Made by a program: the position numbers and the translations under genes. A stretch of 64,000 nucleotides of DNA from JAHRAW01 sp965243285 (lineage in GTDB: Bacteria; Pseudomonadota; Gammaproteobacteria; Arenicellales; Poriferihabitantaceae), in the NCBI GenBank assembly GCA_965243285.1, contig OZ251537.1:1240001-1304000 (forward strand). Direction: 5' to 3'. Numbering within the stretch: position 1 is the stretch's first letter; each line of letters begins with the position of its first letter. The notes under the pieces were generated by a model. That model saw nothing but the letters and a program-made list of their open reading frames with translations. It did not search any database and had not been told where the DNA came from. Shown in pieces: positions 42,450 through 52,589 of the stretch.

Positions 42450-43226
42450 ATGGCGCGCACGCAACCCACCACAGCCGCTGGCATGGACACCGCCGCGCAA
42501 CGCGAATGGCAGGTGCGGCAAGATTTGGCGGCGTGTTATCGCTTGTTCGCGCGCTTCGGCTGGTGCGACATCATTTTCACCCACTTGAGCGCCCGCGTGC
42601 CCGGCCAGACGGCGCAATATTTAATCAACCCGTACGGGCTGCTGTTTACCGAAGTCACCGCCTCCAATCTCATTAAGGTGGATTTTGATGGGCAAGTAAT
42701 CGCCGGTGATTATCCGTATAACGAAGCCGGCCACGCCATTCACGCCGCCATTTTACAAGCCCGCCCGGACTTAAACGCGGTGCTGCATAGCCACACCCGC
42801 GCCGGCATGGCGGTCTCATGCATGCAATGCGGGCTGTTGCCGCTCACCCAGCAGGCCTGCGAAGTGCGCGAATTGGTGTGCTATCACGATTACGACATCG
42901 CCGCCGACAACGCCGCCGAATGCCGCCGCCTGGGGCGGGATTTGGGCGACAAATGGCTGATGATCATGCGCAACCATGGCTTGTTATCCGCCGGACGCAG
43001 CCTAGCCGAAGCCTTCTACCACCTCTACACCTTGGAAAATGCCTGCAAAGTACAGGTGGATGTGATGGCCGCTGCCACCGATGTGAGCGTCACGCCGCCG
43101 GCGATTCAAGCCGCTATCGCCGACTACGGCCGCCCGCCGCCCGCCGCCCCGGCGGATTTCGTCACCCGCACTTGGGCTGCGTTGCGCCGCGATTTAGACC
43201 GACATGACACCTCCTATCAGCAGTGA
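42450..43226 (+). CDS. Class II aldolase/adducin family protein
   Basis: 258 residues. The zinc site is HSHTRAGMAVS (two His) and a third His in MRNHGLLSAG. FARFGWCDIIFTHLSARVPG and NPYGLLFTEVTASNLIKVD are the family N-terminal motifs. Class II aldolases split phosphorylated sugars such as fuculose- or ribulose-phosphate; some members act elsewhere, and the substrate is not predictable. CGGAGGA lies 7 bp before the start. It is alone between zapA and the convergent yqaA. Confidence 0.87.
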   Translation: MARTQPTTAAGMDTAAQREWQVRQDLAACYRLFARFGWCDIIFTHLSARVPGQTAQYLINPYGLLFTEVTASNLIKVDFDGQVIAGDYPYNEAGHAIHAAILQARPDLNAVLHSHTRAGMAVSCMQCGLLPLTQQACEVRELVCYHDYDIAADNAAECRRLGRDLGDKWLMIMRNHGLLSAGRSLAEAFYHLYTLENACKVQVDVMAAATDVSVTPPAIQAAIADYGRPPPAAPADFVTRTWAALRRDLDRHDTSYQQ

Positions 43227-43314
43227 ACGGCGGCTGGTTTATGGGGAATTAACGCCGGATTTGAGGTTAGGTTCGATGGCGGATTCCGCCGGATTTCACC
43301 AGCTTGCCCCCGCT

Positions 43315-43767
43315 TCAACGCCAGCCGAACAGCCACAGCAGCACCCAGTAACGCAAGAATTTGCCGATGGCAATCATCACCGCGCTAGGCCAAAACGGCA
43401 GCTTAAGATAGCCGGCGGCGAGGCATAACGGGTCGCCGATGATGGGCAGCCACGACAGCAGCAGGGCCGCGGCGCCGTAGCGCTGAACGCGCCCCAGGGC
43501 GGCCGGTTTGAGGGTGAAATAGGGGCCGATGCGCGCCAGCCAAGCGGGCTTCGGGGCGGTGATGGCACCTTGCAACAGCCGCCCGATGGCATAAGTGAGG
43601 AGGCCGCCTAAAGTGTTGCCGACGGTGGCCACGGCGAGCAAAACCAGCGATGCGTGGTGGCCCAATTTGAACATGGCGTACAATAAAATCTCGACGCCGC
43701 CGGGCAGCAAGGTGGAGGCCAGCATGGAGCCGACAAACAGCGAAAGCAGGCCGGCGGTGGCGTTCAT
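43315..43767 (-). CDS. yqaA: YqaA-type small membrane protein (SNARE-associated/DedA-like)
   Basis: 150 residues with four hydrophobic segments. STLLPGGVEILLYAMF, TVGNTLGGLLTYAIGR and SWLPIIGDPLCLAAGYLKLPFW match YqaA of the SNARE-associated Golgi/DedA superfamily. These are thought to handle lipids in the inner membrane; the exact role of YqaA is unknown. Confidence 0.85.
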   Translation of the reverse strand: MNATAGLLSLFVGSMLASTLLPGGVEILLYAMFKLGHHASLVLLAVATVGNTLGGLLTYAIGRLLQGAITAPKPAWLARIGPYFTLKPAALGRVQRYGAAALLLSWLPIIGDPLCLAAGYLKLPFWPSAVMIAIGKFLRYWVLLWLFGWR

Positions 43768-43955
43768 ATCGGCACCGTGGCGCGGCGGCGGTCACGGCCG
43801 GCATGGCGATCATGCGGCCGCGGCCGAATCTTCATGGCGCGAAAAAATATAGCATAATGCGGGCGATTGGCTGGGCTGTTTAGGCGCCGAGGGCGCGGCC
43901 CGAGGGCGATAAATTGTGCGTAATAACCGACCGACATAGCCGGAGTGACGGGGCG

Positions 43956-44702
43956 ATGATTTCCATAAAATCTAGGCGGGCGACCGCCTCCCGGCGCAGC
44001 GCGCGGGAAATCGATGTGGCGTTTTGGCGCAAGCCCGAGGGGGTGGTGGTGCCGGACGATGATTTGAGTTTTTTATTGGTGCCGGATGAGGTGCTGGCGG
44101 TGGCCTGTTTTGACCTCGCCAAACAGGTGCATGCCTATCAAAGCGCGCCAGCCAATCGCGATGCGCAAATCACCGCCGCCTTGATGGTGACCATGGGCGG
44201 GTTGCTGCCCAGCGTGATTCTATACGACCACTTGGTGGAGGGGCGGCGCAACACCCCGAAAATCGAGTTCGGCACTATCGGTTTGTCGCTCTACAAAGGC
44301 CCCGGCGAGCGCCATGAAAAACCGCGCGTGCAGCACGGCATCTCGATTCCGGTCAGCGGTCGCACCGTGTTGGTGGTGGATGATTTGGGCGACGAAGGCG
44401 GCACCATGCGATTCCTCACCCGCTATATCGGCGACAGCGGTGCGGCTTCGGTGTTGAATTTAGCCATGTATATGAAGCCCAAGGCGTTGGCGACCATCGG
44501 CGCCGATTTTCACTTTGGCGAGACGCCGCAACACACCTGGATCATCACCCCGCGCGAACGCGTCGAGACCTTGGTGAAGCGCGTGCCGCTGTGGAAGACG
44601 CGCGGCGCCTCGATGCGCGAGTGCCGCCGCCGGCTCATCGACCTCATCGGCTACGCCGCCGACGAAGTGGATTATTACCTGCCCCAGGCTTATGACGGCT
44701 GA
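43956..44702 (+). CDS. Phosphoribosyltransferase-fold protein
   Basis: 248 residues. The PRPP loop is VLVVDDLGDEGGTMRFL (near residue 138), matching the type I PRTase pattern with two acidic residues and Gly-Gly-Thr. Upstream is a flexible segment with EVLAVACFDLAKQVHAY. It resembles xanthine/guanine PRTases in layout but is longer at both ends; the substrate is unknown. The start at 43956 (MISIKSRR) is a choice; a GTG at 43914 also fits the frame. Confidence 0.75.
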   Translation: MISIKSRRATASRRSAREIDVAFWRKPEGVVVPDDDLSFLLVPDEVLAVACFDLAKQVHAYQSAPANRDAQITAALMVTMGGLLPSVILYDHLVEGRRNTPKIEFGTIGLSLYKGPGERHEKPRVQHGISIPVSGRTVLVVDDLGDEGGTMRFLTRYIGDSGAASVLNLAMYMKPKALATIGADFHFGETPQHTWIITPRERVETLVKRVPLWKTRGASMRECRRRLIDLIGYAADEVDYYLPQAYDG

Positions 44703-44787
44703 ATTCGCAGGTGGGATGTCGCAGGATGTTTGCGATGTCTACGATGCCGAAATCAAGCCGCGTCGGTTTTGTCGCCGCTAATGGCGA

Positions 44788-45831
44788 TTGAATGAAGAAC
44801 CGCGCTGCACACGCCGCGTCGTGAAAAAAGCGCTGAAACATCCGCCGGATAATCCGCCGGATAACGCGCTGCACAATCCATCGCCCATTGGCCCCGTGCG
44901 CACCGGCTTGCCGCCCGTAGCATCGAATCGCGGGCTGGCCATGGGGTTGGTCGTCATCAGTTCGGTGGTGATCAGTTTTGGCGGGTTGATTATTCGCTCC
45001 ATGGAGGCGGCCGGGCCGTGGCAGATTAATTTTTATCGGTCGATAGCGTTATTCGGCGTAACTTGCGGCTATATCGCCTTTCGTTTTCGCGGCCGGGCGT
45101 GGTCGGCCATCGGCGGTATCGGCGCCCTCGGCGTGCTCGGCGGGGTGTTTCTCGGCCTCGCCGGCATCGCTTTTTTGCAGGCGCTGAGCCGTACCACGGT
45201 GGCCAACACGCTGTTCATCCTCGGCGCCATTCCGTTTTTTGCGGCCGCCATGGCGCGCATCGTGCTGCACGAAAAACTCAACCGGGCGACCATGGCGACC
45301 ATGCTGGCGGCCGCCGCTGGGCTTAGCGCGATGATGCTCGAAGGCATCGGCATCGGCTCAGGTCTCGGCAATATGTTCGCCTTGTTGACGGCGCTGCTGT
45401 TTGCGTCTTATGCGGTGGTGCTGCGCCTCAATCGGCACCAGGAGATGGTGCCGGCGCTGCTGGTGGCCGCGCTCCTTATTGTCGCCATCGCCAGCACCCA
45501 AGCCGAAAATTTGGTGATTTCAGCGCGTGATCTGGCGCTGTGCTTTTTCTGGGGCGGGGTGCTTTCCGGGGTGGCGAATTGGCTTTTCATCTACGCCTCG
45601 CGCCATCTCGCCGCGGCCGAAGTGACGCTGTTCATGCTGCTAGAAATCGCCCTCGGGCCGCTCTGGGTGTGGTGGGCCATGGACGAAGCGCCATCGCGTT
45701 GGACGCTCATCGGCGGCGCGTTGATCATGTTAGCGGTGGCGGTGCGCGCCAGCTTAGAGTTGCTGGCCGCCAAGCGGCGGCGGCGCCGACTCGATAAAAC
45801 AAGTTCGATAAAACTCGATGAATTAAATTAA
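44788..45831 (+). CDS. EamA/DMT-family transporter
   Basis: Ten hydrophobic segments in two five-helix repeats. WQINFYRSIALFGVTCGYIAF and LSRTTVANTLFILGAIPFFAAAMARIVLHEKLN belong to the first, ASRHLAAAEVTLFMLLEIALGPLWVWWAMDE to the second, as in drug/metabolite transporters. Substrate unknown. The frame opens with TTG at 44788, whereas the first helix begins at ATG 44941 (MGLVVISS), so the true start may be later. Confidence 0.85.
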   Translation: MNEEPRCTRRVVKKALKHPPDNPPDNALHNPSPIGPVRTGLPPVASNRGLAMGLVVISSVVISFGGLIIRSMEAAGPWQINFYRSIALFGVTCGYIAFRFRGRAWSAIGGIGALGVLGGVFLGLAGIAFLQALSRTTVANTLFILGAIPFFAAAMARIVLHEKLNRATMATMLAAAAGLSAMMLEGIGIGSGLGNMFALLTALLFASYAVVLRLNRHQEMVPALLVAALLIVAIASTQAENLVISARDLALCFFWGGVLSGVANWLFIYASRHLAAAEVTLFMLLEIALGPLWVWWAMDEAPSRWTLIGGALIMLAVAVRASLELLAAKRRRRRLDKTSSIKLDELN

Positions 45832-45926
45832 ATCTAAACTTTTATGCCCAGTTATTTTTTGGCGCTGTGAAATAAAAAAGAGCAGTAGATAAAGGATGAA
45901 TAGATGGCGGCGGATGGCGGCGATGT

Positions 45927-48900
45927 TCAGTGCCATAAAAATGCCGGTTGTTTTATCGGATGCATGATTGTCATTTGGTTTGTGGGTCGAGTACCGCCGG
46001 GCCGGTGAAGGTGGGTTCGGCGGCGAGGAGTTTTCGCCATAGGTCGGTTTTGGCGGGGTCGATTCCCAGGCACTTGGCGACGGCGTGGTCCAATATTTTG
46101 CGGGGATTTTCCAGGGATTTTGCGGGGGGGGGGGGGGGTAGCATGCTCATCGCAATCACGCAATCTTCCCAAGGGGATATTTTTTACTTTTTCGAAAGCT
46201 TCGATCAGTATCGATAAATCTACCTTTTTCGGGTCGGGTAGTTGTAGGGTTTTTAAGTGTGACGATTCATAAGTAGGGTAGGTTAATTTGCTGGTTCGGC
46301 GATTAAGCATTTGAATAATGCCAAACGAGGAATTCATAAACGCCGAATATGCTTTGGCAGTATTTTTATCTATATTGCCGATTGGATTAAAAGCACTACC
46401 CAATGCCGGGGTGTCGCTATATATCGCGGTTAAGCGCGTGCTGGTTGTGCTTAATCTGCTGGTAATAAGCAAATGCGATGCTTTTTCCCACAAGTTTTTC
46501 GCGCGGTTTTCTTTACTCGGTTTGGGTGTGGCCTTGGCTTCGGGATGGGCTTCTATCGTTTGCATTACTTTTCCGCCTATCGTGCAAAATGCATTGCCGT
46601 CTTCGCTCGGCGAATAATCAAAATTGAGACGAAATGCCACTTCGTTATGGGCAATGTCGTAAATGTCACCGGCAGTAACGCAGTTTTGCAAGTTATTCAT
46701 TTCATCAGCGATGTGCGCAAGTGTCGGCTCATGCCATTGCACCGGTGACCAATTGCCGTCTTGCACTTTGTCGGCTTGCCATTTAATTTCGTTAAATAAA
46801 TGACTTGGCTGGCCAGATTGAATTGCCTCGATCAATTTGTCAGTCGCGGTTAATCTATTGGCGTGGGTGCTGTCGCTATCTTGTGGATTTTTGATGAGTT
46901 GAATAAATCGCGTCGGCGGGCGTGACCCGGTAAACCGCCGGGCGACCAGCAAACATTCGTGGATGTTAGTGTTTTCCGAAAAGTTAATATTTTTGGGGTC
47001 ATGCGAAGTGACTACCATTTCAATATGGAAATGCTTTGCCAAATATCGTCGCTCGTCTCTACCATTTTCGGAAGTACAGGCAGTTGACGGTATTACTTTG
47101 GCAAGTACGCCTTTATTTTTATTGATTAGGCGGTGTGCCACCGGGTTGAAATAGGGGCCAATACTTCGCTTGCCGATTACCTTGTCGGTATCTGGTTCGT
47201 AGTCAATTACATGTTGGTGGATTTGTTTTAATCGCTCATCCATCGCCTTTTTGGTGGCGTCGTTAAATCTCCCACTTTGCAATTGCGTATCAGTAAACGG
47301 CGGATTAAAAATCACTGCATCTAAATTTTGCGGTGGGCGGAATTTTTTCTTGTGTTTTTCGGCGTCGGTGCCATAAACCGTTAGGTCATCCAACTCGGCG
47401 ATGCGTACTTGCAATGATTCCTTACCGGCTTTGCTAAATAATATTTCCAATGTGCCGTGGCGCACATTTTCTGGTTTCACTCGTTGCAGAATATCGCTAT
47501 CGTCAACACTGCCGGGCAGTGGCCCATGCTGCAAGGTATGCAAATTCATCCCCCGATAATCGGTGTTGGGCGCGCCGATGGTTAAATTACAGGCCGCCAA
47601 TTGAATGCTGTATTGATTGATATCAAAACCATGAATCGTTTCTTCCACCAAATGTTTATGCAGCAATTCTTTTTCATCGGCCGACAAATTTTGCGCGGCG
47701 GCGGCTTTATCTTTGATGGCTTTTAGCGCCGCCATCAGCAAGGTGCCGGTGCCGCATGCTGGGTCGGCAATGCGTAATTTTTTAACCGCATTTTTATTAG
47801 TCCAGTCGACAAATGAATCGTCAAATGCCAAGCCGGCTAATAAATAGGCCGATAAGTTTTTGGTATAAAACGCGCCATCGCTTTTTGCCGAGCCCAAAAT
47901 GCGGTGATACAACGGCCCGGCATGGTCGAAGCCGAGATCATTTAAGCGCGCCGCTTTATCCATCGCACAACCGGCTAATATTTGAATCGCCGGGTGGCAT
48001 TGCGATAACTCGGCGAATTTTTTCACCAACACAGCGGCGTCTTGGAATATCGGGCTGTAATCCTTTTTCAATACGGTACGCCACGCTTCGTACAGTGCTT
48101 GTGGCGGGCAGGCAGCGGTTTTGGCGATTTCTATCTTGGTGAGGCCGTCCAACTTGCCGGTGGCGTCCAAGCGCTTGTGCATGATGCAGGCGTTTACGAG
48201 CAACAAGGCTGCGGTTTTGCAGCTTTCTTGCGCATTATCTAGCGGCGTGCCGATGATTTTGGCGATGATGTGGGCAGCCCCGGCGTCTTGCAAAATGGCG
48301 GCGGCGCGGTTTACATCATTGGCAATTTCATCCGCCACATTTTTGCCCGGATTGCCGCTGATGCCGGCGCCCTTTGCCAGCTGCGCGAAAATGGCGCGCT
48401 TGGTGTGGTCATCCAATATGGATTCTTGAATGTCTACATCATGCGTGGGCGGTGATTCGCCATTATCGTTCGGCTTCACCTCACCGAGTAGCACATGTAA
48501 ATCTGTATCAAAATTGCCATCATGGGAGCGCAACGCGCCCAGCACATTACCCAATGATTTAAATCGCGACTTGTTTTCTTGCAAGGTGGTTAATAAATTG
48601 GCGCCGGGCGGCATAATCACCGGCACGATGATATAGCCGAATATTTTGGCGGGGTTGTTGGGGTCGCGCCGCATCACTCGCCCCACCGCCTGCACGGTGT
48701 CTATTTTGCTTTTGCGCGGGTCTAAAAATGCGATGGCGTTTAATGCCGGCACATCCACGCCTTCGGTGAATAATTGTGCGTTGGTGATCAATCGCGGGCT
48801 TTTGTCTTCTGCATCGCGCAACCAGTTTAATCCGCTGCGGCGGTTCACCGCGCTTGAGGTGCCGTCCAAATGCTCGGCATCTATGGTGAGCGCTTTGCGT

Positions 48901-50546
48901 GGTTTACCGGGGTTGTTCGGGTCGCTGTGTGCGGCGTCGCGCCGACCTTTGCCGGTTACCCAGCCCTTCATATGTGCATTCTGCAAGGCTTTTTTCAACC
49001 ATTTTGAGCGGCGGATATTGCTGGCGAAGGCGATGGTGCGGGCGATGGATGCGGGGTGATCTTGGCCGCGAAAAAAACCATTGATGGCCAGCGCGATAGC
49101 ACCCAACGCCAGCACCGATTGCGCATCGGCCGGCTTGCCTTTGAGTGATTTGCGGCTCAAGTCGCTATCCAATTCGTCATTCAGCGCAATCAATTGATCG
49201 GTTAGTTGCGCGCCAATTATCGATTCGGTGACGCCGAGCGCGATAACGCGGTAATCGCACAAAATGTCGGCGTCCACGGCTTGCTTAAAGGTGAGGTTAT
49301 AAAACTTCTCGCCGAAATAAACCGGGTTACTCATGTCGACGAGTTGTTTATCGGAATCTTCGTCAATTTTTTTCTTGGTCGCGCTGGCGCCGTAAATGCG
49401 CGGCGTGGCGGTCATATATAAACGCCGCGCGGCCAGGATTTGGGTGGCATCGTGGATGCGCAAAAATTGCCCGTAGGTGAATTTTTCATCGCTGGGTTGT
49501 TTTTCCAATACGCCGGCGGTGCGATGCGCTTCATCGACGATGGCTAAATCAAATGTCGGCGCGCCGTGCTCATGTTGGGCGGCGATTAATTTATCCAGGG
49601 ATTGATAGGTGCAAAAAGTTACGCGCGCCTCGCCAGGGCGGATTTTTTTACTTAAATGGGCGGCAATTTCTTGCGGGTCGGTGCTCACCCGCCCGGCGAT
49701 TTCATTGGGCTGGATGTCTTCGCTATCGCCGGCGGTGTTATCGGAGCAAATGACCAAGGTACGCAAGCGGCGGGCGCTGTGTTCCAGCCATTCACGGCGC
49801 GCCTGGGCGACTAAAGCGATGGACGGGGCAATGAATAATAGGTTGGCGGCGGTGTTTTCGGGCACCGCGATGTGCTCGGCGATGCGCAACGCGGTGAAGG
49901 TTTTGCCGCTGCCGCACGCCATGATTAAGGTGCCGCGACGCTCGCCGTGGGCCCCCGGTTTGGCGTTTTGTAAGCCGTTTACCACCGCATCTATCGCGTC
50001 TCGTTGCAAGGGTAGCGGCTGGCGGGGTTCGCGTGGCGCGGTGGTTAAAGTGGTGTCGCAAAATTGCCGCATGTCGATTACTTTTACTTCGCTAACACCG
50101 GGCTTGGTGGTATCGATATTCGACGATAAACCTTTTGCCCCGCACACCAACCATTTTTCTTCTATGCCGGCCTGTTTGGCGGCGCCGATGAAGGTGGAGA
50201 TGTCGCCCCAATAAATATTTTTGCTAGTCCAAAACTTGCATTGGATGGCGATTTTGTAGCCGTCGTTATGCGTGGCGATGAAGTCGACGCCGATGTCGCC
50301 GCCTTTGGGTTTTTTGACGCTGGCGATTTCTAGGGATTTAATTAACGGCAACGCCCACTGGGTTAATTTCTCAAACTGCGCGCCTTTTTCGGCTTTGTCG
50401 TCCGGGATTTTGGCGAATTCATCTAATTTTTGGCCGACGGTTTTGCCGACGAAATCGTGCAATGCGAGTTGTTTTTCATACTCGGCGGCGGTGATCCCGG
50501 CCGGCAGAAATTCCGTTTGCTGTGGTTTGTTATCGTTGTCTGGCAT
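45927..50546 (-). CDS. Type ISP-like restriction-modification enzyme, C-terminus out of frame at a C15 tract
   Basis: Single-chain enzyme: Mrr-like nuclease (GDIGVDFIATH...IAIQCKFW, about residues 85-105), helicase (MACGSGKTFTAL near 215, IVDEAHRTAG near 340), gamma-type N6-adenine methyltransferase (IADPACGTGTLLMAAL near 930, VIFNPPFTD near 1080), then target recognition and a C-terminal domain. This order and about 1540 residues match LlaGI/LlaBIII-type enzymes. At 46124-46138 the coding strand has 15 C. As sequenced it reads ATPPPPRKIPGK and ends at 45927. Removing one C restores the frame that gives AKSLENPRKILDHAVAKCLG and ends at 45971, which looks like genuine protein. Start 50546 preferred. 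AT-richer than its neighbours. Confidence 0.88.
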   Translation of the reverse strand: MPDNDNKPQQTEFLPAGITAAEYEKQLALHDFVGKTVGQKLDEFAKIPDDKAEKGAQFEKLTQWALPLIKSLEIASVKKPKGGDIGVDFIATHNDGYKIAIQCKFWTSKNIYWGDISTFIGAAKQAGIEEKWLVCGAKGLSSNIDTTKPGVSEVKVIDMRQFCDTTLTTAPREPRQPLPLQRDAIDAVVNGLQNAKPGAHGERRGTLIMACGSGKTFTALRIAEHIAVPENTAANLLFIAPSIALVAQARREWLEHSARRLRTLVICSDNTAGDSEDIQPNEIAGRVSTDPQEIAAHLSKKIRPGEARVTFCTYQSLDKLIAAQHEHGAPTFDLAIVDEAHRTAGVLEKQPSDEKFTYGQFLRIHDATQILAARRLYMTATPRIYGASATKKKIDEDSDKQLVDMSNPVYFGEKFYNLTFKQAVDADILCDYRVIALGVTESIIGAQLTDQLIALNDELDSDLSRKSLKGKPADAQSVLALGAIALAINGFFRGQDHPASIARTIAFASNIRRSKWLKKALQNAHMKGWVTGKGRRDAAHSDPNNPGKPRKALTIDAEHLDGTSSAVNRRSGLNWLRDAEDKSPRLITNAQLFTEGVDVPALNAIAFLDPRKSKIDTVQAVGRVMRRDPNNPAKIFGYIIVPVIMPPGANLLTTLQENKSRFKSLGNVLGALRSHDGNFDTDLHVLLGEVKPNDNGESPPTHDVDIQESILDDHTKRAIFAQLAKGAGISGNPGKNVADEIANDVNRAAAILQDAGAAHIIAKIIGTPLDNAQESCKTAALLLVNACIMHKRLDATGKLDGLTKIEIAKTAACPPQALYEAWRTVLKKDYSPIFQDAAVLVKKFAELSQCHPAIQILAGCAMDKAARLNDLGFDHAGPLYHRILGSAKSDGAFYTKNLSAYLLAGLAFDDSFVDWTNKNAVKKLRIADPACGTGTLLMAALKAIKDKAAAAQNLSADEKELLHKHLVEETIHGFDINQYSIQLAACNLTIGAPNTDYRGMNLHTLQHGPLPGSVDDSDILQRVKPENVRHGTLEILFSKAGKESLQVRIAELDDLTVYGTDAEKHKKKFRPPQNLDAVIFNPPFTDTQLQSGRFNDATKKAMDERLKQIHQHVIDYEPDTDKVIGKRSIGPYFNPVAHRLINKNKGVLAKVIPSTACTSENGRDERRYLAKHFHIEMVVTSHDPKNINFSENTNIHECLLVARRFTGSRPPTRFIQLIKNPQDSDSTHANRLTATDKLIEAIQSGQPSHLFNEIKWQADKVQDGNWSPVQWHEPTLAHIADEMNNLQNCVTAGDIYDIAHNEVAFRLNFDYSPSEDGNAFCTIGGKVMQTIEAHPEAKATPKPSKENRAKNLWEKASHLLITSRLSTTSTRLTAIYSDTPALGSAFNPIGNIDKNTAKAYSAFMNSSFGIIQMLNRRTSKLTYPTYESSHLKTLQLPDPKKVDLSILIEAFEKVKNIPLGRLRDCDEHATPPPPRKIPGKSPQNIGPRRRQVPGNRPRQNRPMAKTPRRRTHLHRPGGTRPTNQMTIMHPIKQPAFLWH
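46124..46138. repeat. Homopolymer G15 (C15 in coding sense) in the restriction gene
   Basis: Fifteen consecutive G on the + strand, near the 3' end of the Type ISP-like gene. The length is one base off the in-frame value (14 or 17), so it is a slippage switch or a sequencing-length error. Confidence 0.9.
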
Positions 50547-50679
50547 GGTGTTGGGGTGCAGGCGGCAATTTGTGGGATTATACCAGCGGCGCATCAATAT
50601 TCCAGGAGATTAACGGGCCGTGGCGGCGGCGTGTTATATGCCATCGGTTTGCGCCGGTACCGCGGCACCGACTTCGCGC

Positions 50680-51801
50680 TCAATAAATGATCACCGAGCG
50701 GATGCTTTTGCCGGCGTGCATTAAATCGAAGGCGCGGTTGATGTCTTCCAAACCCATGGTGTGGGTGATGAACGGTGGCAAATCGATGTCGCCGCGCATG
50801 GCTTGCTCGACCATGCCAGGCAATTGCGTGCGCCCTTTTACGCCGCCGAAGGCCGAGCCTTTCCACACCCGCCCGGTCACTAACTGAAAGGGGCGGGTGC
50901 TGATTTCTTGGCCGGCGCCGGCCACGCCGATGACCACGCTCACCCCCCAGCCCTTATGGCAGCATTCCAACGCGGCGCGCATTACCTCCACGCAGCCGAT
51001 GCATTCGAAGGCGTAATCGACGCCGCCATCGGTCATGTCGGTGATAACTTCTTGCACCGGCTGGCTATGTTGCGCGGGGTTTACGAAATCGGTGGCGCCC
51101 ATTTTTTGCGCTAGGGCGAATTTATCGGCGTTTACATCGATGCCGATAATCCGCCCGGCGCGCGCCATCACCGCGCCTTGCACCACCGCCAAGCCGATGC
51201 CGCCCAAACCGAACACCGCCACGCTCGCCCCGGGCTCGACTCCGGCGGTGTTTTTCACCGCGCCGATACCGGTGGTGACGCCGCAGCCGAGCAAGCAGAT
51301 TTGCTCGAACGGCGCGGCCTTATTGACCACCGCCACCGACACTTCGGCCACCACGGTGTACTCGGCAAAGGTGCTGGTGCCCATGTAGTGGAAGATGGGT
51401 TGGCGCTGGCCCTCGCGCTGCGCCCAAAAGCGGCGACCGCCGTCTGGCATAAGCCCCCGACCTTGGGTGTCGCGCACGGCGGAGCATAAATTGGTCTTGC
51501 CGGAGCGGCAGAATTTGCATTGGCGGCATTCGGCGGTGTACAGGGGGATGACATGGTCGCCGGGCTTTACGGATGTCACGCCGGTGCCGACTTCGACCAC
51601 GATGCCGGCGCCTTCATGCCCGAGAATGGCCGGAAAAACGCCCTCGGGGTCGGCACCGCTGAGCGTGAAGGCATCGGTGTGGCACACGCCGGTGGCTTTG
51701 ATTTGAATCAATACTTCGCCGGCTTTTGGGCCGTCTACGCTGACTTCCTCCACCTCTAAGGCGCGGCCCGCTTGCCACGCCACTGCTGCTCTAGTTTTCA
51801 T
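50680..51801 (-). CDS. frmA: S-(hydroxymethyl)glutathione dehydrogenase / class III alcohol dehydrogenase
   Basis: 373 residues. Oxidises the glutathione adduct of formaldehyde with NAD. Catalytic zinc residues are in TGVCHTDAFTLSGADPEG and GHEGAGIVVEVG; structural zinc cysteines in YTAECRQCKFCRSGKTNLC; the NAD fold in VAVFGLGGIGLAVVQGA. Full length, conserved throughout. There is no adjacent S-formylglutathione hydrolase or regulator. Confidence 0.95.
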   Translation of the reverse strand: MKTRAAVAWQAGRALEVEEVSVDGPKAGEVLIQIKATGVCHTDAFTLSGADPEGVFPAILGHEGAGIVVEVGTGVTSVKPGDHVIPLYTAECRQCKFCRSGKTNLCSAVRDTQGRGLMPDGGRRFWAQREGQRQPIFHYMGTSTFAEYTVVAEVSVAVVNKAAPFEQICLLGCGVTTGIGAVKNTAGVEPGASVAVFGLGGIGLAVVQGAVMARAGRIIGIDVNADKFALAQKMGATDFVNPAQHSQPVQEVITDMTDGGVDYAFECIGCVEVMRAALECCHKGWGVSVVIGVAGAGQEISTRPFQLVTGRVWKGSAFGGVKGRTQLPGMVEQAMRGDIDLPPFITHTMGLEDINRAFDLMHAGKSIRSVIIY

Positions 51802-51977
51802 GCCGCATCCTCTAAATGGATTTATCAGGGCGCGATTTTTATCGCTGTACTAGCGCCGATGAGGCGTCAGCGATGATATATAACCGCACGCAAAACCTTA
51901 TCATAGCCGTTCATGTCGTCGCCGCTCGTCGCCATGCGCCACCGCCCCATTAATAACCACTACTCGCTAAAAATCTG

Positions 51978-52589
51978 GTGCCAAATCACCGTAAAAATTA
52001 TTTCACCCATAAAAACCGCATCGCCCAACTGGCGTGTGCGCACATTGCGGTGCTGGCGCTGGCCAACTACGCGGTGCAATTCACCGCCACGGTCGGCGGC
52101 ATCCATTTCACCTGGGCGATATTTATTTTTCCGCTGGTGATATTGGCCACCGACCTCACGGTGCGATTATCGGGCCCGCATCAGGCGCGCATCATCGTCG
52201 CCGTCGCTTATTTGCCGGCCATCCTCATCAGCGCCGGGCTGGCGAATTGGCGCATCGGTTTAGCCAGCGGCGGGGCCTATTTGAGCGGCCAATTGTTGGA
52301 CATCGCGGTGTTTCAAAAAATCCGCCAACGCAGCGCCCGCTGGTGGGTGGCGCCGCTGCTATCCACCGTTGTCGCCAACATTATCGATACCTATATTTTC
52401 TACGCCGCCGCTTTTTATCGCACCGCCGACCCGTTCATGGCCGCCCACTGGGCGCACCTCGCCAGCGTGGATTTGGCGTTCAAAATCATCATCGCCACGC
52501 TGCTTTTTTTGCCGGCCTATGGATTATTGTTGAATTATTTGCTCGCGCCAGGTCGGCGGTCTGGGAATTCAACATTATCGGAGCGGTAG
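51978..52589 (+). CDS. yhhQ: YhhQ-type queuosine-precursor (VUT) transporter
   Basis: 203 residues, about six transmembrane helices. FTWAIFIFPLVILATDLTVRLSG, GAYLSGQLLDIAVFQKIRQ and VANIIDTYIFYAAAFY match the family that imports 7-cyano- or 7-aminomethyl-7-deazaguanine. The start codon is GTG. The C-terminal 15 bases overlap the convergent fic gene. No preQ1 riboswitch pattern is visible in the upstream 170 bp. Confidence 0.88.
   Translation: MPNHRKNYFTHKNRIAQLACAHIAVLALANYAVQFTATVGGIHFTWAIFIFPLVILATDLTVRLSGPHQARIIVAVAYLPAILISAGLANWRIGLASGGAYLSGQLLDIAVFQKIRQRSARWWVAPLLSTVVANIIDTYIFYAAAFYRTADPFMAAHWAHLASVDLAFKIIIATLLFLPAYGLLLNYLLAPGRRSGNSTLSER

Noticed and set aside
51802..51977. preQ1 riboswitch before yhhQ
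   Set aside because: No aptamer consensus could be recognised.
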